A stretch of 54,969 bases of DNA from Bacteroidales bacterium (GCA_029932855.1 JAOZPG010000017.1:1-54969), one strand, 5' to 3'. Counted from the stretch's first letter, positions 8,630-18,841 are shown. Numbers and translations: made by a program. The notes: generated by a model from the letters alone, not told the origin.

Positions 8630-11476
8630 ATGAAATTTACCAGGTCTATATTATCGATTCTTATTGTTGTTCTGATCGCAAGCCAGAACTTAAGATCCCA
8701 GGAATTACTTTTTCTGCCCTGGGGAGAAAATGATAATGAAATCGGTTTGAGAAAAGCACCTGATGGACAATTCGGACCAATGTCATTCACAGTAAAAGGG
8801 GAAAAGATATTTATTCTTGACACTCAAAATAAAAAGTTGAAAGTATTTCAGGATTCAAAACTGATTTATTCCATCGACCTGCCATCTGCATATATTGAGG
8901 ATTTTGCCTGGCTCTCTGAAAACAGTTATTACCTGCTCGAACATAACCGGATATTCTACTGCGACAAACAGGAAATAAAAAACACCTTTAAAACCGAATT
9001 TCCCATTAATCTTATTACAGAATTAAAAATTGTGAATAATAAGTTCCAGCTTATCCTGAATGAATCCTGTTCAAAACAACCCGGACAGGAAAGGATAATA
9101 AGATATTCAAAAAACAGGGGGATTGAAGACCAGTATGGCAATATTATTAGTATTGAAAAACATAATAAGAATAGTTTTACAATTAATACCGGCAGCAATT
9201 CATCTTTTGAGATCAATTCAACTAATGATGATCTCGGCCTGGCTCGTTACCTGGGGACGACACCATCAGGTGATATATATATCTACATTGAGAAGATCAT
9301 ACGGCAGGTTCCCCTGGAAGTAAAAAGAGAGATATATCTGTATTCCCAATCAGGCGATATAAAGAAAATTATAGATGTACCGCTTTACATGCACACATAC
9401 ATCTTTTCAGAGTTTTATGTTGATGAAGACGGCAATCTTTTTCATATGATCACAGCTGAAAACGGGGTTTATATTCTTGGCTGGTTTTTGACTGATACGA
9501 CAAAAACAAATAATATTCCTTATAAATATCCTTCTAAGTTCTTAAAGCTACATCATTATAATACCATTGAACCAAAATTGCCGGAACCTGGTAACAAATC
9601 CATGGAAATGGAAACAAGCCCGAAGTTTGACACAGTTAGCCGTGATGAATCGCTGGATATTGGCCAGACATATGTACTGCATCAGTGGACGGCAGAAGCT
9701 AACAATATCACTAACGGCCGTATCCATGATCCAAATGGTGTGGAAATTGAAACTCCTCCATGGGTGGCATTGGGCACAAATACGAAAGTACCTTATAAAT
9801 GGGGAGGATTTAACACCCTGTCAGGGTTTGATAACGGCCTGTCAAATGGAAAGTATGCCGGCGATAAAGCCACCAGTGGATCCAGTTCGTATTGTGTTGG
9901 CGTAGATTGTTCCGGTTTTGTCTCCAGGTGCTGGAAATTACCCTCTCATTACTCCACCCGAATGATGGATGATTTTATTACTGTTGCCTACAACGGTTGG
10001 GATGAATTACAGCCTGCCGATGCAATTCACAAGGTTGGTCATGTACGCCTGTTTGTTTCAGAAAACACAAATGGATCATTGTTAGTAGTAGAGGCCTCAG
10101 GTGCTGACTGGCGGGTTTCATACAGGTCATATAATTTAAGTCAGCTTTATAATTATACTCCCCGCTATTATATTTACATGGAGGGCTCACCGGTTATTAT
10201 ACCACGTGCAAAACTAAATACACTAACATTTACTGATAGTGTTAATATGCAATGGTACTTTAACACGCAGGATAGCATTACCGGTTTTAATCTGTACGTA
10301 AATGAAACAGGCAACAACTGGGATTATGCTCCTGGCGGGGAATTAATGCCTGAGACAAAAGAATCTGCCAGTTTTCCGCTAACCCAGGATGCACCTGTAT
10401 TTTATAAAGTCGTTTGTGTTTCGGCCGCAAAAGAGCATGAGGAAGGATACCCGACAGATATTTATGGTTATTATAATTCGGGTGAAGGCCCAAAAGTATT
10501 GATTGTTGACGGATTTGACCGGACAGATGGCAGTTATAATTTATCATACCACGAATTTGCACGAACAATGGGCCTCTCCCTGGCCGCTCATCAGCTTTCA
10601 TTCGAATCTGTGAACAACGATGCGATCATGACTGGTACTATTGATCTGGATGATTATGAAGCTGTGCTCTGGATACTGGGTGATGAAAGTACAGTTGATG
10701 AGACTTTTAATGGCCTGGAACAGCAACTGGTAAAAGATTACCTCTTACAGGGAGGCAAGATTTTTATCTCCGGGTCAGAAATCGCATGGGATCTTGATTA
10801 TAAAGGATCGGTAACAGATAAGACTTTTTTTAACAATATCTTGAAAACAAAATATAATCAGGATGATTCACAGGACTACACTGTGAATGGAGCCCCCGGG
10901 ACTGTCTTTGAAGGATTAACAATTCATTTCGATGATGGCACACATGGTGTTTATGAGGAAGATTATCCCGATGCCTACCTCAGTAATGGCGGGTCATACG
11001 ATGCATTGAAATATGAAAACGGACTGGTTGCTGCCACAGCATTTGATGGGATCTTAAGTGGTGGCACCGCAGAAGCAAAAATTTTATTAATGGGATTTCC
11101 TTTTGAAACGATTTATGAAGAAAGTGACAGGAATAACTTTATGGAAAAACTGATTGAGTTTTTTAATCTTACAACCACATCTATTGGCATAAGTCAGGAG
11201 TCATTAGCTGAAAATCCTGTATTATTTAACAATTATCCCAATCCCTTCAGTTTAAGTACAACTATAGGCTTACAATTATCAAGCGGTCAGTTCGTTTCCT
11301 TAAAGATCTATAACCTGTACGGACAGGAAATTACTACCCTGGCCTCTCAAAAACTATCACCGGGTACATACCGGTTTAAATGGCATTCAGCAGGTTTTGC
11401 CGAGGGGATTTACTATTATGTATTAAAAACATCTGATGGATTTAAGCAAACAAAAAAGATGGTTTTATTGAAATAG
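8630..11476 (+). CDS. Secreted NlpC/P60-like putative cysteine peptidase with T9SS sorting domain
   Basis: A 948-residue secreted protein. I start it at ATG 8630 because that gives a signal peptide (MKFTRSILSILIVVLIASQN); in-frame TTG 8591 and ATG 8603 lie upstream. The first ~320 residues look like a beta-propeller-type region. A papain-like NlpC/P60 domain follows, with catalytic Cys in GVDCSGFVSRC (C427) and His in KVGHVRLF (H471), close to the usual C-H spacing. Next are a fibronectin-like segment, a region resembling a class I amidotransferase-like fold (VLIVDGFDRTDGSYN, then GGKIFISGSEIAWDL), and a C-terminal T9SS domain starting NNYPNPFS and ending KKMVLLK. It is probably a surface or secreted amidase/peptidase acting on peptidoglycan or peptides. 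The DSxG-like middle domain is an inference. Confidence 0.75.
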   Translation: MKFTRSILSILIVVLIASQNLRSQELLFLPWGENDNEIGLRKAPDGQFGPMSFTVKGEKIFILDTQNKKLKVFQDSKLIYSIDLPSAYIEDFAWLSENSYYLLEHNRIFYCDKQEIKNTFKTEFPINLITELKIVNNKFQLILNESCSKQPGQERIIRYSKNRGIEDQYGNIISIEKHNKNSFTINTGSNSSFEINSTNDDLGLARYLGTTPSGDIYIYIEKIIRQVPLEVKREIYLYSQSGDIKKIIDVPLYMHTYIFSEFYVDEDGNLFHMITAENGVYILGWFLTDTTKTNNIPYKYPSKFLKLHHYNTIEPKLPEPGNKSMEMETSPKFDTVSRDESLDIGQTYVLHQWTAEANNITNGRIHDPNGVEIETPPWVALGTNTKVPYKWGGFNTLSGFDNGLSNGKYAGDKATSGSSSYCVGVDCSGFVSRCWKLPSHYSTRMMDDFITVAYNGWDELQPADAIHKVGHVRLFVSENTNGSLLVVEASGADWRVSYRSYNLSQLYNYTPRYYIYMEGSPVIIPRAKLNTLTFTDSVNMQWYFNTQDSITGFNLYVNETGNNWDYAPGGELMPETKESASFPLTQDAPVFYKVVCVSAAKEHEEGYPTDIYGYYNSGEGPKVLIVDGFDRTDGSYNLSYHEFARTMGLSLAAHQLSFESVNNDAIMTGTIDLDDYEAVLWILGDESTVDETFNGLEQQLVKDYLLQGGKIFISGSEIAWDLDYKGSVTDKTFFNNILKTKYNQDDSQDYTVNGAPGTVFEGLTIHFDDGTHGVYEEDYPDAYLSNGGSYDALKYENGLVAATAFDGILSGGTAEAKILLMGFPFETIYEESDRNNFMEKLIEFFNLTTTSIGISQESLAENPVLFNNYPNPFSLSTTIGLQLSSGQFVSLKIYNLYGQEITTLASQKLSPGTYRFKWHSAGFAEGIYYYVLKTSDGFKQTKKMVLLK

Positions 11477-11576
11477 TTTCCTGATCGCCATTCATATACT
11501 TACAGGAATATGGCTGGCTGCCGTATTATTTCTTACCGTGTAGCTTCTGCCATAGCACAAGCTCCCGGGCTATGAG

Positions 11577-12896
11577 TTAGTAAATAAGATAGGGCTTGCT
11601 CATTTCTTTGAATTCAGACAATTCCTGCTGCCATGATAAGAATATCTCTGAGACATCTGCTCCGCCGAGAATCATTTTTTCTAAGCTTCTTGTAGCTACA
11701 AGCCTGTTCATAACTCTCTCATCCCATTCCATTTTATCAGGATGGAGTTTGTGAATTGCCCAGATCATTGCTATTCCTGTTTTATATGGTTCAAAAAGAT
11801 CCCTGTCCACTATCCTGACATATATACCATTACAAACTTCACCTGCAAGATATGGATTGCGGCTGTGAAAAGACATTTTCTTAGGTATAAAGCTAAGAGT
11901 ATCAAATACCACTCCTTTTAAACCGAGATTATTTAATAAAGAGACAACATGATTATTATCAATCCATGGTGCACCTATATATTGAAAGGGCTTTTCGGTA
12001 CCTCTGCCTGCAGAGATATTTAATCCTTCAAAAAGGCAGGTTCCGGTATAAGCAAGTACCGATTCCGGACGAGGCAGATTAGGGGATGGTTTGATCCATT
12101 TTAGGCCTGTATGGTCATACCACATCGACCGTTCCCATCCCAGCATTTCAATTACGTGAAGCTTGGCATGCAGTCCTCCTCTGAGCATATTTTCACCATT
12201 GTATAACCTGGCCAGTTCTCCCATCGTCATCCCATGTATTACAGGAACTTTCCCAAAAGAACCAAAACCAAACAGGAACTCATCATCTGTTATAAATCCA
12301 TCCATTCTTAGTCCGGTAATTGGATTTGGCCTGTCAAGGACTATAATTTCAATATCGTTTTCTGCAGCAGCCTCCATTACAAAACCAAGGATATTTATGT
12401 GTTCGTAAAACCGGGCTCCTACTTCCTGTATGTCAAATACTATTACTTCAACATCTTTTAGCATCTCGGCTGTTGGTTTATGCTGTGAACCATAGAGAGA
12501 ATACTTGGGAAGACCGGTCTCCGGATCAATATCTTTTTCTTTATCCATGGCTAAAGAATAATCGTTAGTACGGATATTGAAGTGCATGCCAAAAAGTACA
12601 ATTAGCTCAGAATAAGGATAATTAAAAAGAGTATCGGCCAGATGTGTCCCGTCAGCCAGGCGGCCTGTGTGATTAGTAACCAGTGCCAGCTTCCTGCCCT
12701 CTATCAGGTAAGCAAATTCAGAAAAAAGCCTGTCAGCCCCAACTTTTACAGTCGGATAGGAATCCGAAGAACAAGCTTGTGATTTACCCGTTGAGGCTGC
12801 AGAATTAAAGGAATTTACAGCAATGAGTATTACTATAATTCTGATAAGCATTGTATTGCAGGATGGTGCTTTCATGAATTTTCTTTTTAAGAACAT
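11577..12896 (-). CDS. DUF1343/NamZ-family protein (exo-beta-N-acetylmuramidase fold), motif-divergent
   Basis: The family (DUF1343, GH171) includes NamZ enzymes that release terminal MurNAc from peptidoglycan fragments. Family landmarks here are GRKLALVTNHTGR (68-80), the TGLPKYSLYG stretch (127-136), VIVFDIQEVGARFYEHI (151-167), a DRPNP motif, and SAGRGTEKPFQYIGAPW. An N-terminal hydrophobic segment suggests export; starts at 12875 or 12851 would give cleaner signal peptides. The oddity is that FGPEHGFRG, nearly invariant in the family, is replaced by FGMHFNIRTN (102-111) while the flanks are intact, so the Glu-His pair is gone. It may be an inactive or re-specialised paralogue. Neighbours are two other secreted wall- or peptide-active proteins. 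Confidence 0.85.
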   Translation of the reverse strand: MFLKRKFMKAPSCNTMLIRIIVILIAVNSFNSAASTGKSQACSSDSYPTVKVGADRLFSEFAYLIEGRKLALVTNHTGRLADGTHLADTLFNYPYSELIVLFGMHFNIRTNDYSLAMDKEKDIDPETGLPKYSLYGSQHKPTAEMLKDVEVIVFDIQEVGARFYEHINILGFVMEAAAENDIEIIVLDRPNPITGLRMDGFITDDEFLFGFGSFGKVPVIHGMTMGELARLYNGENMLRGGLHAKLHVIEMLGWERSMWYDHTGLKWIKPSPNLPRPESVLAYTGTCLFEGLNISAGRGTEKPFQYIGAPWIDNNHVVSLLNNLGLKGVVFDTLSFIPKKMSFHSRNPYLAGEVCNGIYVRIVDRDLFEPYKTGIAMIWAIHKLHPDKMEWDERVMNRLVATRSLEKMILGGADVSEIFLSWQQELSEFKEMSKPYLIY

Positions 12897-12949
12897 AATC
12901 TGAATATATTACCAGCAAGGGCAAAGCCAGTCTCAGCGCCAGGACTTAC

Positions 12950-14290
12950 TTAAACTTTAATTATCTTCTTCACGACAGTATTATTCCTTATTCTCAATTT
13001 AAGGAAATATATGCCGGGAGATAAAGAGATATTTATTGTTAGCTGGTTTTCTCCTTTTGATAATATTTCGGATCTTCTATCTAACTCCTGGCCTGTAGTA
13101 TCCGTAATTGTGATATGTAGCTCCTCTTGCGGATTATTACTATTTATATTCAGGGTAAAAGCCTCTTCAACAGGATTGGGAAATATTTTTATCATCCTGC
13201 CCATAAAAGGATCTATATCATTTACCGACATAACAAATGTACTATCATAAAATGTATATGATATCCCTCCTTTTTCAAACCAGGCCTTACTTATATCATA
13301 TTTATTATGAATATAGCCTTCACCGTTCGAATAAGCTGAATTATGAACAATGGGATTCCCATTATTGTCGAAACCGGCAAGCATAATCAAATGACCAGCA
13401 CTAGATAATGGCTGTCCGACTGAAATTACAATACGTCCACCGGCTTTCAGGATATCATAAGTCTCGCTCCAGGTCCTGTAGCGTGTTACACTGCCTTGAA
13501 GTCCATATTCATGGGCATGCTGTACTGCTCTTGGCCAAACCCCAAATATTCCCCAGTATTGGTCTTTTGTTCTTAATGCAAACTCATAAGGATCAACCTC
13601 AATATCATAACTCCTCAATACCATAGCAGTGGATGTTGGAGAACAAATAGACCCCCCGATCTCATCATCTACTCCCATTTGATAAATGAATTCGGTGGGT
13701 ATATAAATTGCCTCCGGGTTATCATTCACAATGCTAACAACAGATATGTCATCAGTAGTTCGCGAATCACTGACAAAGAAACTTAATTGTGTAACAGAGG
13801 GAGGAGCAAAGTCCTTATTAGTCCGTTTAAACAAAATCTTGAACTGGAACTCTTTTATATAATAATCAAGCTTAACATAGTCTATAGAAACCTTTCCCCC
13901 TCCAAAAGTTGTATAACCATAATCAGGCCATATCTCCTTATCCCAGTATCCTACTGTGATCCATCTTTGCCAATGATCATTAACATTAAAACGCATCAAC
14001 ACTTTAAACGATGAAGCCGTATCTTCAGGTGCATGACCGTTCCATGAAGGAAGGCCCCTGTTAAAGAAATCGTTTGCACTTTGAGGGTTCAAAAGGAAAT
14101 ATCCTTCAAGTGCTCCTTCTGCCAGTTCAAGTGAATTACCGTTCTCAACAATATTCTCACTCTCCTGTATATTGGCAGTTAAATCAGAACTTCCTTTTAT
14201 TATGATCTGTTGATCGGGATAATTTTGCGAAAAAGAATTGACAGGGATAAGTAATAAGATGTATATACTTATTAATAGTTTAATATTCAT
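12950..14290 (-). CDS. Secreted C39-like peptidase with T9SS sorting domain
   Basis: A 446-residue exported protein starting at ATG 14290, which gives a signal peptide (MNIKLLISIYILLLIP, cleavage near SFSQ); an upstream ATG at 14335 would add 15 residues. After a jelly-roll-like N-terminal region there is a papain-like C39-type domain. Catalytic Cys is in GGSICSPTSTAMVL (C216), His in SSAGHLIMLAGFD (H300), with Asn317 in HNSA as the likely third residue. The first Cys context and the SAGHLI motif match the Peptidase_C39_2 group rather than bacteriocin-exporter C39 domains. The C-terminus (KIFPNPVEEAF to KKIIKV) is a T9SS type A domain. Substrate is unknown. Confidence 0.82.
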   Translation of the reverse strand: MNIKLLISIYILLLIPVNSFSQNYPDQQIIIKGSSDLTANIQESENIVENGNSLELAEGALEGYFLLNPQSANDFFNRGLPSWNGHAPEDTASSFKVLMRFNVNDHWQRWITVGYWDKEIWPDYGYTTFGGGKVSIDYVKLDYYIKEFQFKILFKRTNKDFAPPSVTQLSFFVSDSRTTDDISVVSIVNDNPEAIYIPTEFIYQMGVDDEIGGSICSPTSTAMVLRSYDIEVDPYEFALRTKDQYWGIFGVWPRAVQHAHEYGLQGSVTRYRTWSETYDILKAGGRIVISVGQPLSSAGHLIMLAGFDNNGNPIVHNSAYSNGEGYIHNKYDISKAWFEKGGISYTFYDSTFVMSVNDIDPFMGRMIKIFPNPVEEAFTLNINSNNPQEELHITITDTTGQELDRRSEILSKGENQLTINISLSPGIYFLKLRIRNNTVVKKIIKV

Positions 14291-14443
14291 AATTATTTTC
14301 CTGAACCTTAAGTCTAAGTATAATTTATGGAACATAACTAAAATCTCTACAGAAGCAAATATGGAGGGAGAAAAGACAAATCAGAAACTATTACCAGCAT
14401 TTTGAATTGTTAACCGGCAAGTTTTACTCTTCCCGGTTCGTAA

Positions 14444-15520
14444 TTAGCCCTCTTTTTTCGCGCTTTTAAAACCACTGACCAGTTCATTAAAAACACTTTT
14501 TACGCTTGATATCTTATTTGCCATTCCTGCATTCGAACCTGTAAAGGCAAAACCCTCTGTCATGTTCCCCCTGTAAGCTTCAATCAGTGCGTCGGCTATA
14601 CAATATGTTGTTGTTTTAGGATCACAGGTCTTTATACAATGGAACCTGCATGCTGAAGGGCGTCTGTTGCCGGCATTGGCTTCATCCATAAAATCATTGT
14701 TAATAATTCTACCGGGCAGTCCCACCGGACTCTTAATTATCTTAACATCCTCATCTTTTGCATTGATAAAAGCTTCTTTGAATTCAGGAGCTGCATCACA
14801 TTCTTTTGTAGTGACAAAACGTGTTCCCAGCTGAACTGCTGATGCTCCTTTTTTCATTATCCTGAACATATCTTTACCGGAATAAATACCTCCGGCAGCT
14901 ATGACAGGGATAATCTTTTTGTATTTCTCCTTTATATCATCCACCACTTTCATCACCTGCGAAACAAGGTTCTCCAGGCTGTTATTTATATCATCCAGGG
15001 CATCCGGTTTAAAGCCCAGATGTCCGCCTGCTCTGGGCCCCTCAACCACAAATGCATCAGGCAGGTAATCATAATTTTGCTTCCATTTAGTAGAAATGAT
15101 TGAAGCGGCACGGGCAGATGATACTATTGGTACAAGCTTGGTTCTTGATCTGGGAGAAAGATATTTCGGCAGATCCAGGGGTAATCCTGCACCCGAAAAG
15201 ATAACATCAATACCTTCCGCTATTGAGACCTTTACCATGTCAGAGAAATTAGTAAGAACTGTCATTATGTTCACCCCAAGTACTCCTTTAGTCATCTCTC
15301 TTGCTTTCTGAATTTCTTCACGCATAGCCTCTATATGGCTATTCCTCATGCTAAGACCCTTCTTCTTATCAATAAATCCAATGCCAACGGATGATATTAC
15401 ACCAACCCCACCCATATTTGCCACTGCTGAAGCAAGACCTGAAAGAGATATACCGATACCCATCCCACCCTGTATGATGGGAACAGGTATCTTCAGGCCT
15501 CCTATACTAAATGATTTCAT
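14444..15520 (-). CDS. Nitronate monooxygenase family flavoprotein
   Basis: FMN-dependent TIM-barrel enzyme of the nitronate monooxygenase/FabK family, cytoplasmic, expected to oxidise alkyl nitronates; related members act as enoyl-ACP reductases. Family signatures are PIIQGGMGIGISLSGLASAV at the N-terminus, EGPRAGGHLGF around residue 165 with the catalytic-type His, PVIAAGGIYSG, and GASAVQLGTRF. Near the C-terminus is a cysteine-rich stretch (CRFHCIKTCDPKTTTYCI) that could bind metal or an Fe-S cluster and occurs in related Bacteroidota proteins as far as I recall. It lies 9 bp downstream of a cold-shock gene, so the two are probably cotranscribed. Confidence 0.85.
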   Translation of the reverse strand: MKSFSIGGLKIPVPIIQGGMGIGISLSGLASAVANMGGVGVISSVGIGFIDKKKGLSMRNSHIEAMREEIQKAREMTKGVLGVNIMTVLTNFSDMVKVSIAEGIDVIFSGAGLPLDLPKYLSPRSRTKLVPIVSSARAASIISTKWKQNYDYLPDAFVVEGPRAGGHLGFKPDALDDINNSLENLVSQVMKVVDDIKEKYKKIIPVIAAGGIYSGKDMFRIMKKGASAVQLGTRFVTTKECDAAPEFKEAFINAKDEDVKIIKSPVGLPGRIINNDFMDEANAGNRRPSACRFHCIKTCDPKTTTYCIADALIEAYRGNMTEGFAFTGSNAGMANKISSVKSVFNELVSGFKSAKKEG

Positions 15521-15529
15521 AAAAATGAC

Positions 15530-15730
15530 CTAACCGATCTTCCTTACATTAACGGCAAACTGCCCCTTATCTCCTTCTTTGGTTTCAAATTCTACTTCCT
15601 GGTTTTCCTCAAGTCCGGCATAAGCATCCTGCAAACCGCTTCTATGGACAAATATATCTTCTCCATTTTCCTTTACAATAAAACCGAAGCCTTTAACATC
15701 GTTATACCATTTTACTTTCCCTTTTTCCAT
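15530..15730 (-). CDS. Cold-shock domain protein
   Basis: A 66-residue single-domain CSD protein that binds single-stranded RNA/DNA and acts as an RNA chaperone. RNP1 is KGFGFIV and RNP2 is DIFVHRS, both intact. I use ATG 15730; an in-frame GTG at 15739 would add three residues without benefit. A long AT-rich leader precedes it, as is usual for regulated csp genes. The gene is followed by the nitronate monooxygenase gene at 9 bp. Confidence 0.95.
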   Translation of the reverse strand: MEKGKVKWYNDVKGFGFIVKENGEDIFVHRSGLQDAYAGLEENQEVEFETKEGDKGQFAVNVRKIG

Positions 15731-15813
15731 AATTATCACTTTTTATCTTTTGTAATTTTACTACGAACTAATAAGAATAATAGTTTATTAATTCATAAAT
15801 TCATAAATCGCCT

Positions 15814-15821
15814 CAAAAGTA
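15814..15821 (-). promoter_or_regulatory. Candidate Bacteroidota -7 box for the cold-shock gene
   Basis: Read on the minus strand this is TACTTTTG, matching the Bacteroidota -7 consensus TAnnTTTG. It would give a 5' untranslated leader of roughly 75-80 nt before the ATG at 15730, a length common for cold-shock mRNAs. No well-spaced -33 TTTG is obvious. Confidence 0.35.
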
Positions 15822-15944
15822 AGCTAATATTTTCAAGATGAAACATTCTGTACCAATTAATTGTAAAACAGTGTAAAATAAAACATCCTTGAACTCATAA
15901 TTTTACATTTTATGCCTTATATTTCCAAAACAGATTAAAGATCA

Positions 15945-18200
15945 GTGAACAACAATAAAAATAAGCGCTCCGTTTCTTCCCGGAAAAAGAACTCCGGATT
16001 TTCCTGGTCTTTTCTTATAAAGGCAGGCATTCACCTGCTGCTACTCGGATTCTTTATTTTTTTCTTTTTTTTCTTACTGGTCTGGCTAGGTCTTTTCGGA
16101 CCCCTGCCATCTAAAGAAAGCCTGGCTAAGATCCAAAACAACACTGCTTCAGAAGTTTTTTCGTCAGACGGTGAACTTATGGGCAGGTATTTCATTGAAA
16201 ACAGGCTGACTATAGGAAATAAGAAAATATCACCTCATGTATTAAATGCACTTGTTGCTACTGAAGATTCGCGCTTTTTTGAACATAAGGGCATTGACTA
16301 CATAAGCCTGGGAAGGGTTTTACTGAAAACTCTTATTGGTGGGAACAGGTCGCAGGGAGGCGGAAGCACCATAAGTCAGCAGCTGGCACGTAACCTTTAC
16401 CCTCGGAGTGGGACTTCCATGTTCGATCTTATGATAAGTAAGGCTAAAGAGTCCATTACTGCCGGCAGGCTGGAAAAAGCCTATACAAAAGAGCAGGTAT
16501 TGAACTTATACCTTAATACGGTTCCTTTTGGCGAAGATATCTATGGCATAGAAACTGCTTCACAAAGATTTTTCAGTAAATCTGCCGAAAAGCTTAATCC
16601 CCCTGAAGCAGCGACACTGATAGGAATGCTGGCTGCAAATACAGCATATAATCCCAGGCTTCATCCCGAAAGATCGATGAAACGCCGCAACATTGTAATG
16701 AAAAGAATGATGGAACAGGGCTGGATCAGCAATGAAGAATATAATAAATGGAGCAGGCAGGCTATTGAACTGAACTACAGGCGTATTGATCATAATACGG
16801 GTATTGCCCCTTATTTCAGGGATATTATTCAGAAAGAGCTGGAGCAATTTCTTAAGGATGAATATAAGGACAGTATATCTTTATATACCGACGGACTAAA
16901 AATCTATACAAGTATTGAATCGGGATTGCAGACTTTTGCTGAAGAAGCTGTAAAAAGCAGGATGCAAATACTCCAAAAAGAATTCTTTAAACACTGGGAA
17001 GGCCATCCACTATGGAAAGATAAAGAGCCGGATGATTCTTTACGCCGGGAACTGCTTACATTGCATAGCGGGTTCCTGGCAATTGATCCATATTCAGGCA
17101 AAATACTTGCCTGGGTTGGCGGAATAGATCATAAGCGCTACAAATATGATCATGTCAGTTCAAAACGACAGGTAGGATCTACTTTTAAACCAATTGTTTA
17201 TGCTGCCGCACTCGAGAAGGGATTAAAAGCCTGCGACTTCTACCCAAATGAGAAAAAGATATATGAAGAATATGACAACTGGTCTCCTTCAAATTCTCAT
17301 AACAACTATGAAGGCTATTATTCCATGAAAGGAGCCCTGGTTCACTCTGTCAATACTGTCAGTGCCGACATCATCCTTGAAACAGGAATAAACAGGGTAA
17401 TAAGCCTGGCTAAAAAGCTGGGGATAAGCAGTGATATCCCGAAGGTTCCTTCTATTGCGCTGGGTACTGCCGATATCTCACTTAAAGAGATGCTATTTGC
17501 ATATACTGCCTTCCTTAACGAAGGAGTACCACTTGAACCGGTGGGGATACTAAGGATTGAGGATAATAAAGGAAATGTTCTCTATTCCCATAAAGACAAA
17601 GCAGGGAAAGAAGCTGCCATGACAACCGAAACAGCAAAAATAATGTTGTATATGTTAAAAGAGGTGGCAGACTCCGGAACCGCACGTTCGTTGCATAGCA
17701 TCTACAAACTAAAATCCGAGACAGGAGGCAAGACAGGCACAAGCCAGAATAATGCCGACGGCTGGTTTATAGGATTCACCCCGAATATTCTTGCCGGCTG
17801 CTGGGTGGGGGCTGAGAACCCTGCAGTACATTTCCGTACAACAAGCCTGGGACAGGGAGCACATACTGCACTGCCAATTTTTGCCCGCTTTATTCAAAAA
17901 ATTGAACACAGCCCTGATTACAGGCACTACAGCTCAGGTTCGTTTCCGATCCTGCCTATCCAACTTGAAAAAGAACTTGACTGTATGAACTTCTCATTGA
18001 AAAATCCTGAGTATAACTTTATTGAAAGAATATTTTTAAAAAACAGACAAAGAGATTCCCTTAGAATTAAAAGAAAGGAAGAAAGGAGACTCAGAAAGGA
18101 TAAAGAATACCGGGAACTGGAAAAAGAAAGGATCAGGGATCGCATACGAAAGATATTTAGCACAAAGAAGAACATAGCGGAAAGTGACACGATACAATAA
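15945..18200 (+). CDS. Class A penicillin-binding protein (PBP1A type)
   Basis: Bifunctional inner-membrane peptidoglycan glycosyltransferase/transpeptidase, 751 residues, starting with GTG. A cytoplasmic basic tail is followed by one membrane segment (about 24-50). The GT51 domain shows EDSRFFEHKGID (catalytic E107), GGGSTISQQLARN and RLEKAYTKEQVLNLYLN. The transpeptidase domain has the nucleophile in GSTFKP (S412, K415), SVN as SxN, and KTGTSQ as KTG (K596). All catalytic residues are present. The C-terminal ~60 residues are an unusually basic/acidic predicted coiled coil (KRKEERRLRKDKEYREL). The gene symbol is left blank because several PBP1 paralogues are usual in the phylum. Confidence 0.95.
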   Translation: MNNNKNKRSVSSRKKNSGFSWSFLIKAGIHLLLLGFFIFFFFFLLVWLGLFGPLPSKESLAKIQNNTASEVFSSDGELMGRYFIENRLTIGNKKISPHVLNALVATEDSRFFEHKGIDYISLGRVLLKTLIGGNRSQGGGSTISQQLARNLYPRSGTSMFDLMISKAKESITAGRLEKAYTKEQVLNLYLNTVPFGEDIYGIETASQRFFSKSAEKLNPPEAATLIGMLAANTAYNPRLHPERSMKRRNIVMKRMMEQGWISNEEYNKWSRQAIELNYRRIDHNTGIAPYFRDIIQKELEQFLKDEYKDSISLYTDGLKIYTSIESGLQTFAEEAVKSRMQILQKEFFKHWEGHPLWKDKEPDDSLRRELLTLHSGFLAIDPYSGKILAWVGGIDHKRYKYDHVSSKRQVGSTFKPIVYAAALEKGLKACDFYPNEKKIYEEYDNWSPSNSHNNYEGYYSMKGALVHSVNTVSADIILETGINRVISLAKKLGISSDIPKVPSIALGTADISLKEMLFAYTAFLNEGVPLEPVGILRIEDNKGNVLYSHKDKAGKEAAMTTETAKIMLYMLKEVADSGTARSLHSIYKLKSETGGKTGTSQNNADGWFIGFTPNILAGCWVGAENPAVHFRTTSLGQGAHTALPIFARFIQKIEHSPDYRHYSSGSFPILPIQLEKELDCMNFSLKNPEYNFIERIFLKNRQRDSLRIKRKEERRLRKDKEYRELEKERIRDRIRKIFSTKKNIAESDTIQ

Positions 18201-18220
18201 AGTATGCTTAATTGCAGTGC

Positions 18221-18841
18221 ATGAGAAATATAAGTGATAAACAGTTCTGGAAAAAGTGGATGATACAATCCACACTTACATTTGTTTTCGGGTTTCTGCT
18301 TGCAGGAATATTTGCTTTTATCATAAGTAGCTTTTTTAGTAAGCTACTCGAAGAGCCACTGGAGGAAGCCATGACCTATAGCCTTATGGGAGCAGGAATA
18401 GGAGCATCCATGGCTTTCATTCAAAGGAATATCCTGAAAAAAGAAATAAGATTACCTTCTTCCTGGATTTTAGCCGGGGCAACCGGCTTGTTTATTAGCG
18501 AATTTGTTGCAGGCTTTTTACTTTGGATCCTGGGTTCTGAAAGGGAGATGAGTTCAAGTTTCCAGTTTTTGTTTATTAGCTCAATGATTTATGCAATTGG
18601 AGGGGCTATTACAGGAATTATGCAGGCCGGGATCCTGGGAAAGAACAATCTGAATGCCAAAACCTGGCTTTATGCAAATCCTGCAGCCTGGAGTGTGGCT
18701 TTTTTGCTAACACTGATCTCTCTTAATGATCAGGAGGGAGGGGCTTTGATTTTCTTTGGAATGATAATACTGGGGGGAGTACTGTTTAGTTTTCTTACCG
18801 GTTATGCAATGAAAAGGATATTAGATAAAGGGCAAAGTTAA
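18221..18841 (+). CDS. Hypothetical six-helix membrane protein
   Basis: A 206-residue integral membrane protein with about six hydrophobic segments (for example STLTFVFGFLLAGIFAF, LAGATGLFISEFVAGFLLWI and a final glycine-rich FFGMIILGGVLFSF). I start at ATG 18221; a TTG three codons upstream is less likely. It begins 20 bp after the PBP gene, so it may be cotranscribed with it. I recognise no family and no catalytic motif. Confidence 0.6.
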   Translation: MRNISDKQFWKKWMIQSTLTFVFGFLLAGIFAFIISSFFSKLLEEPLEEAMTYSLMGAGIGASMAFIQRNILKKEIRLPSSWILAGATGLFISEFVAGFLLWILGSEREMSSSFQFLFISSMIYAIGGAITGIMQAGILGKNNLNAKTWLYANPAAWSVAFLLTLISLNDQEGGALIFFGMIILGGVLFSFLTGYAMKRILDKGQS

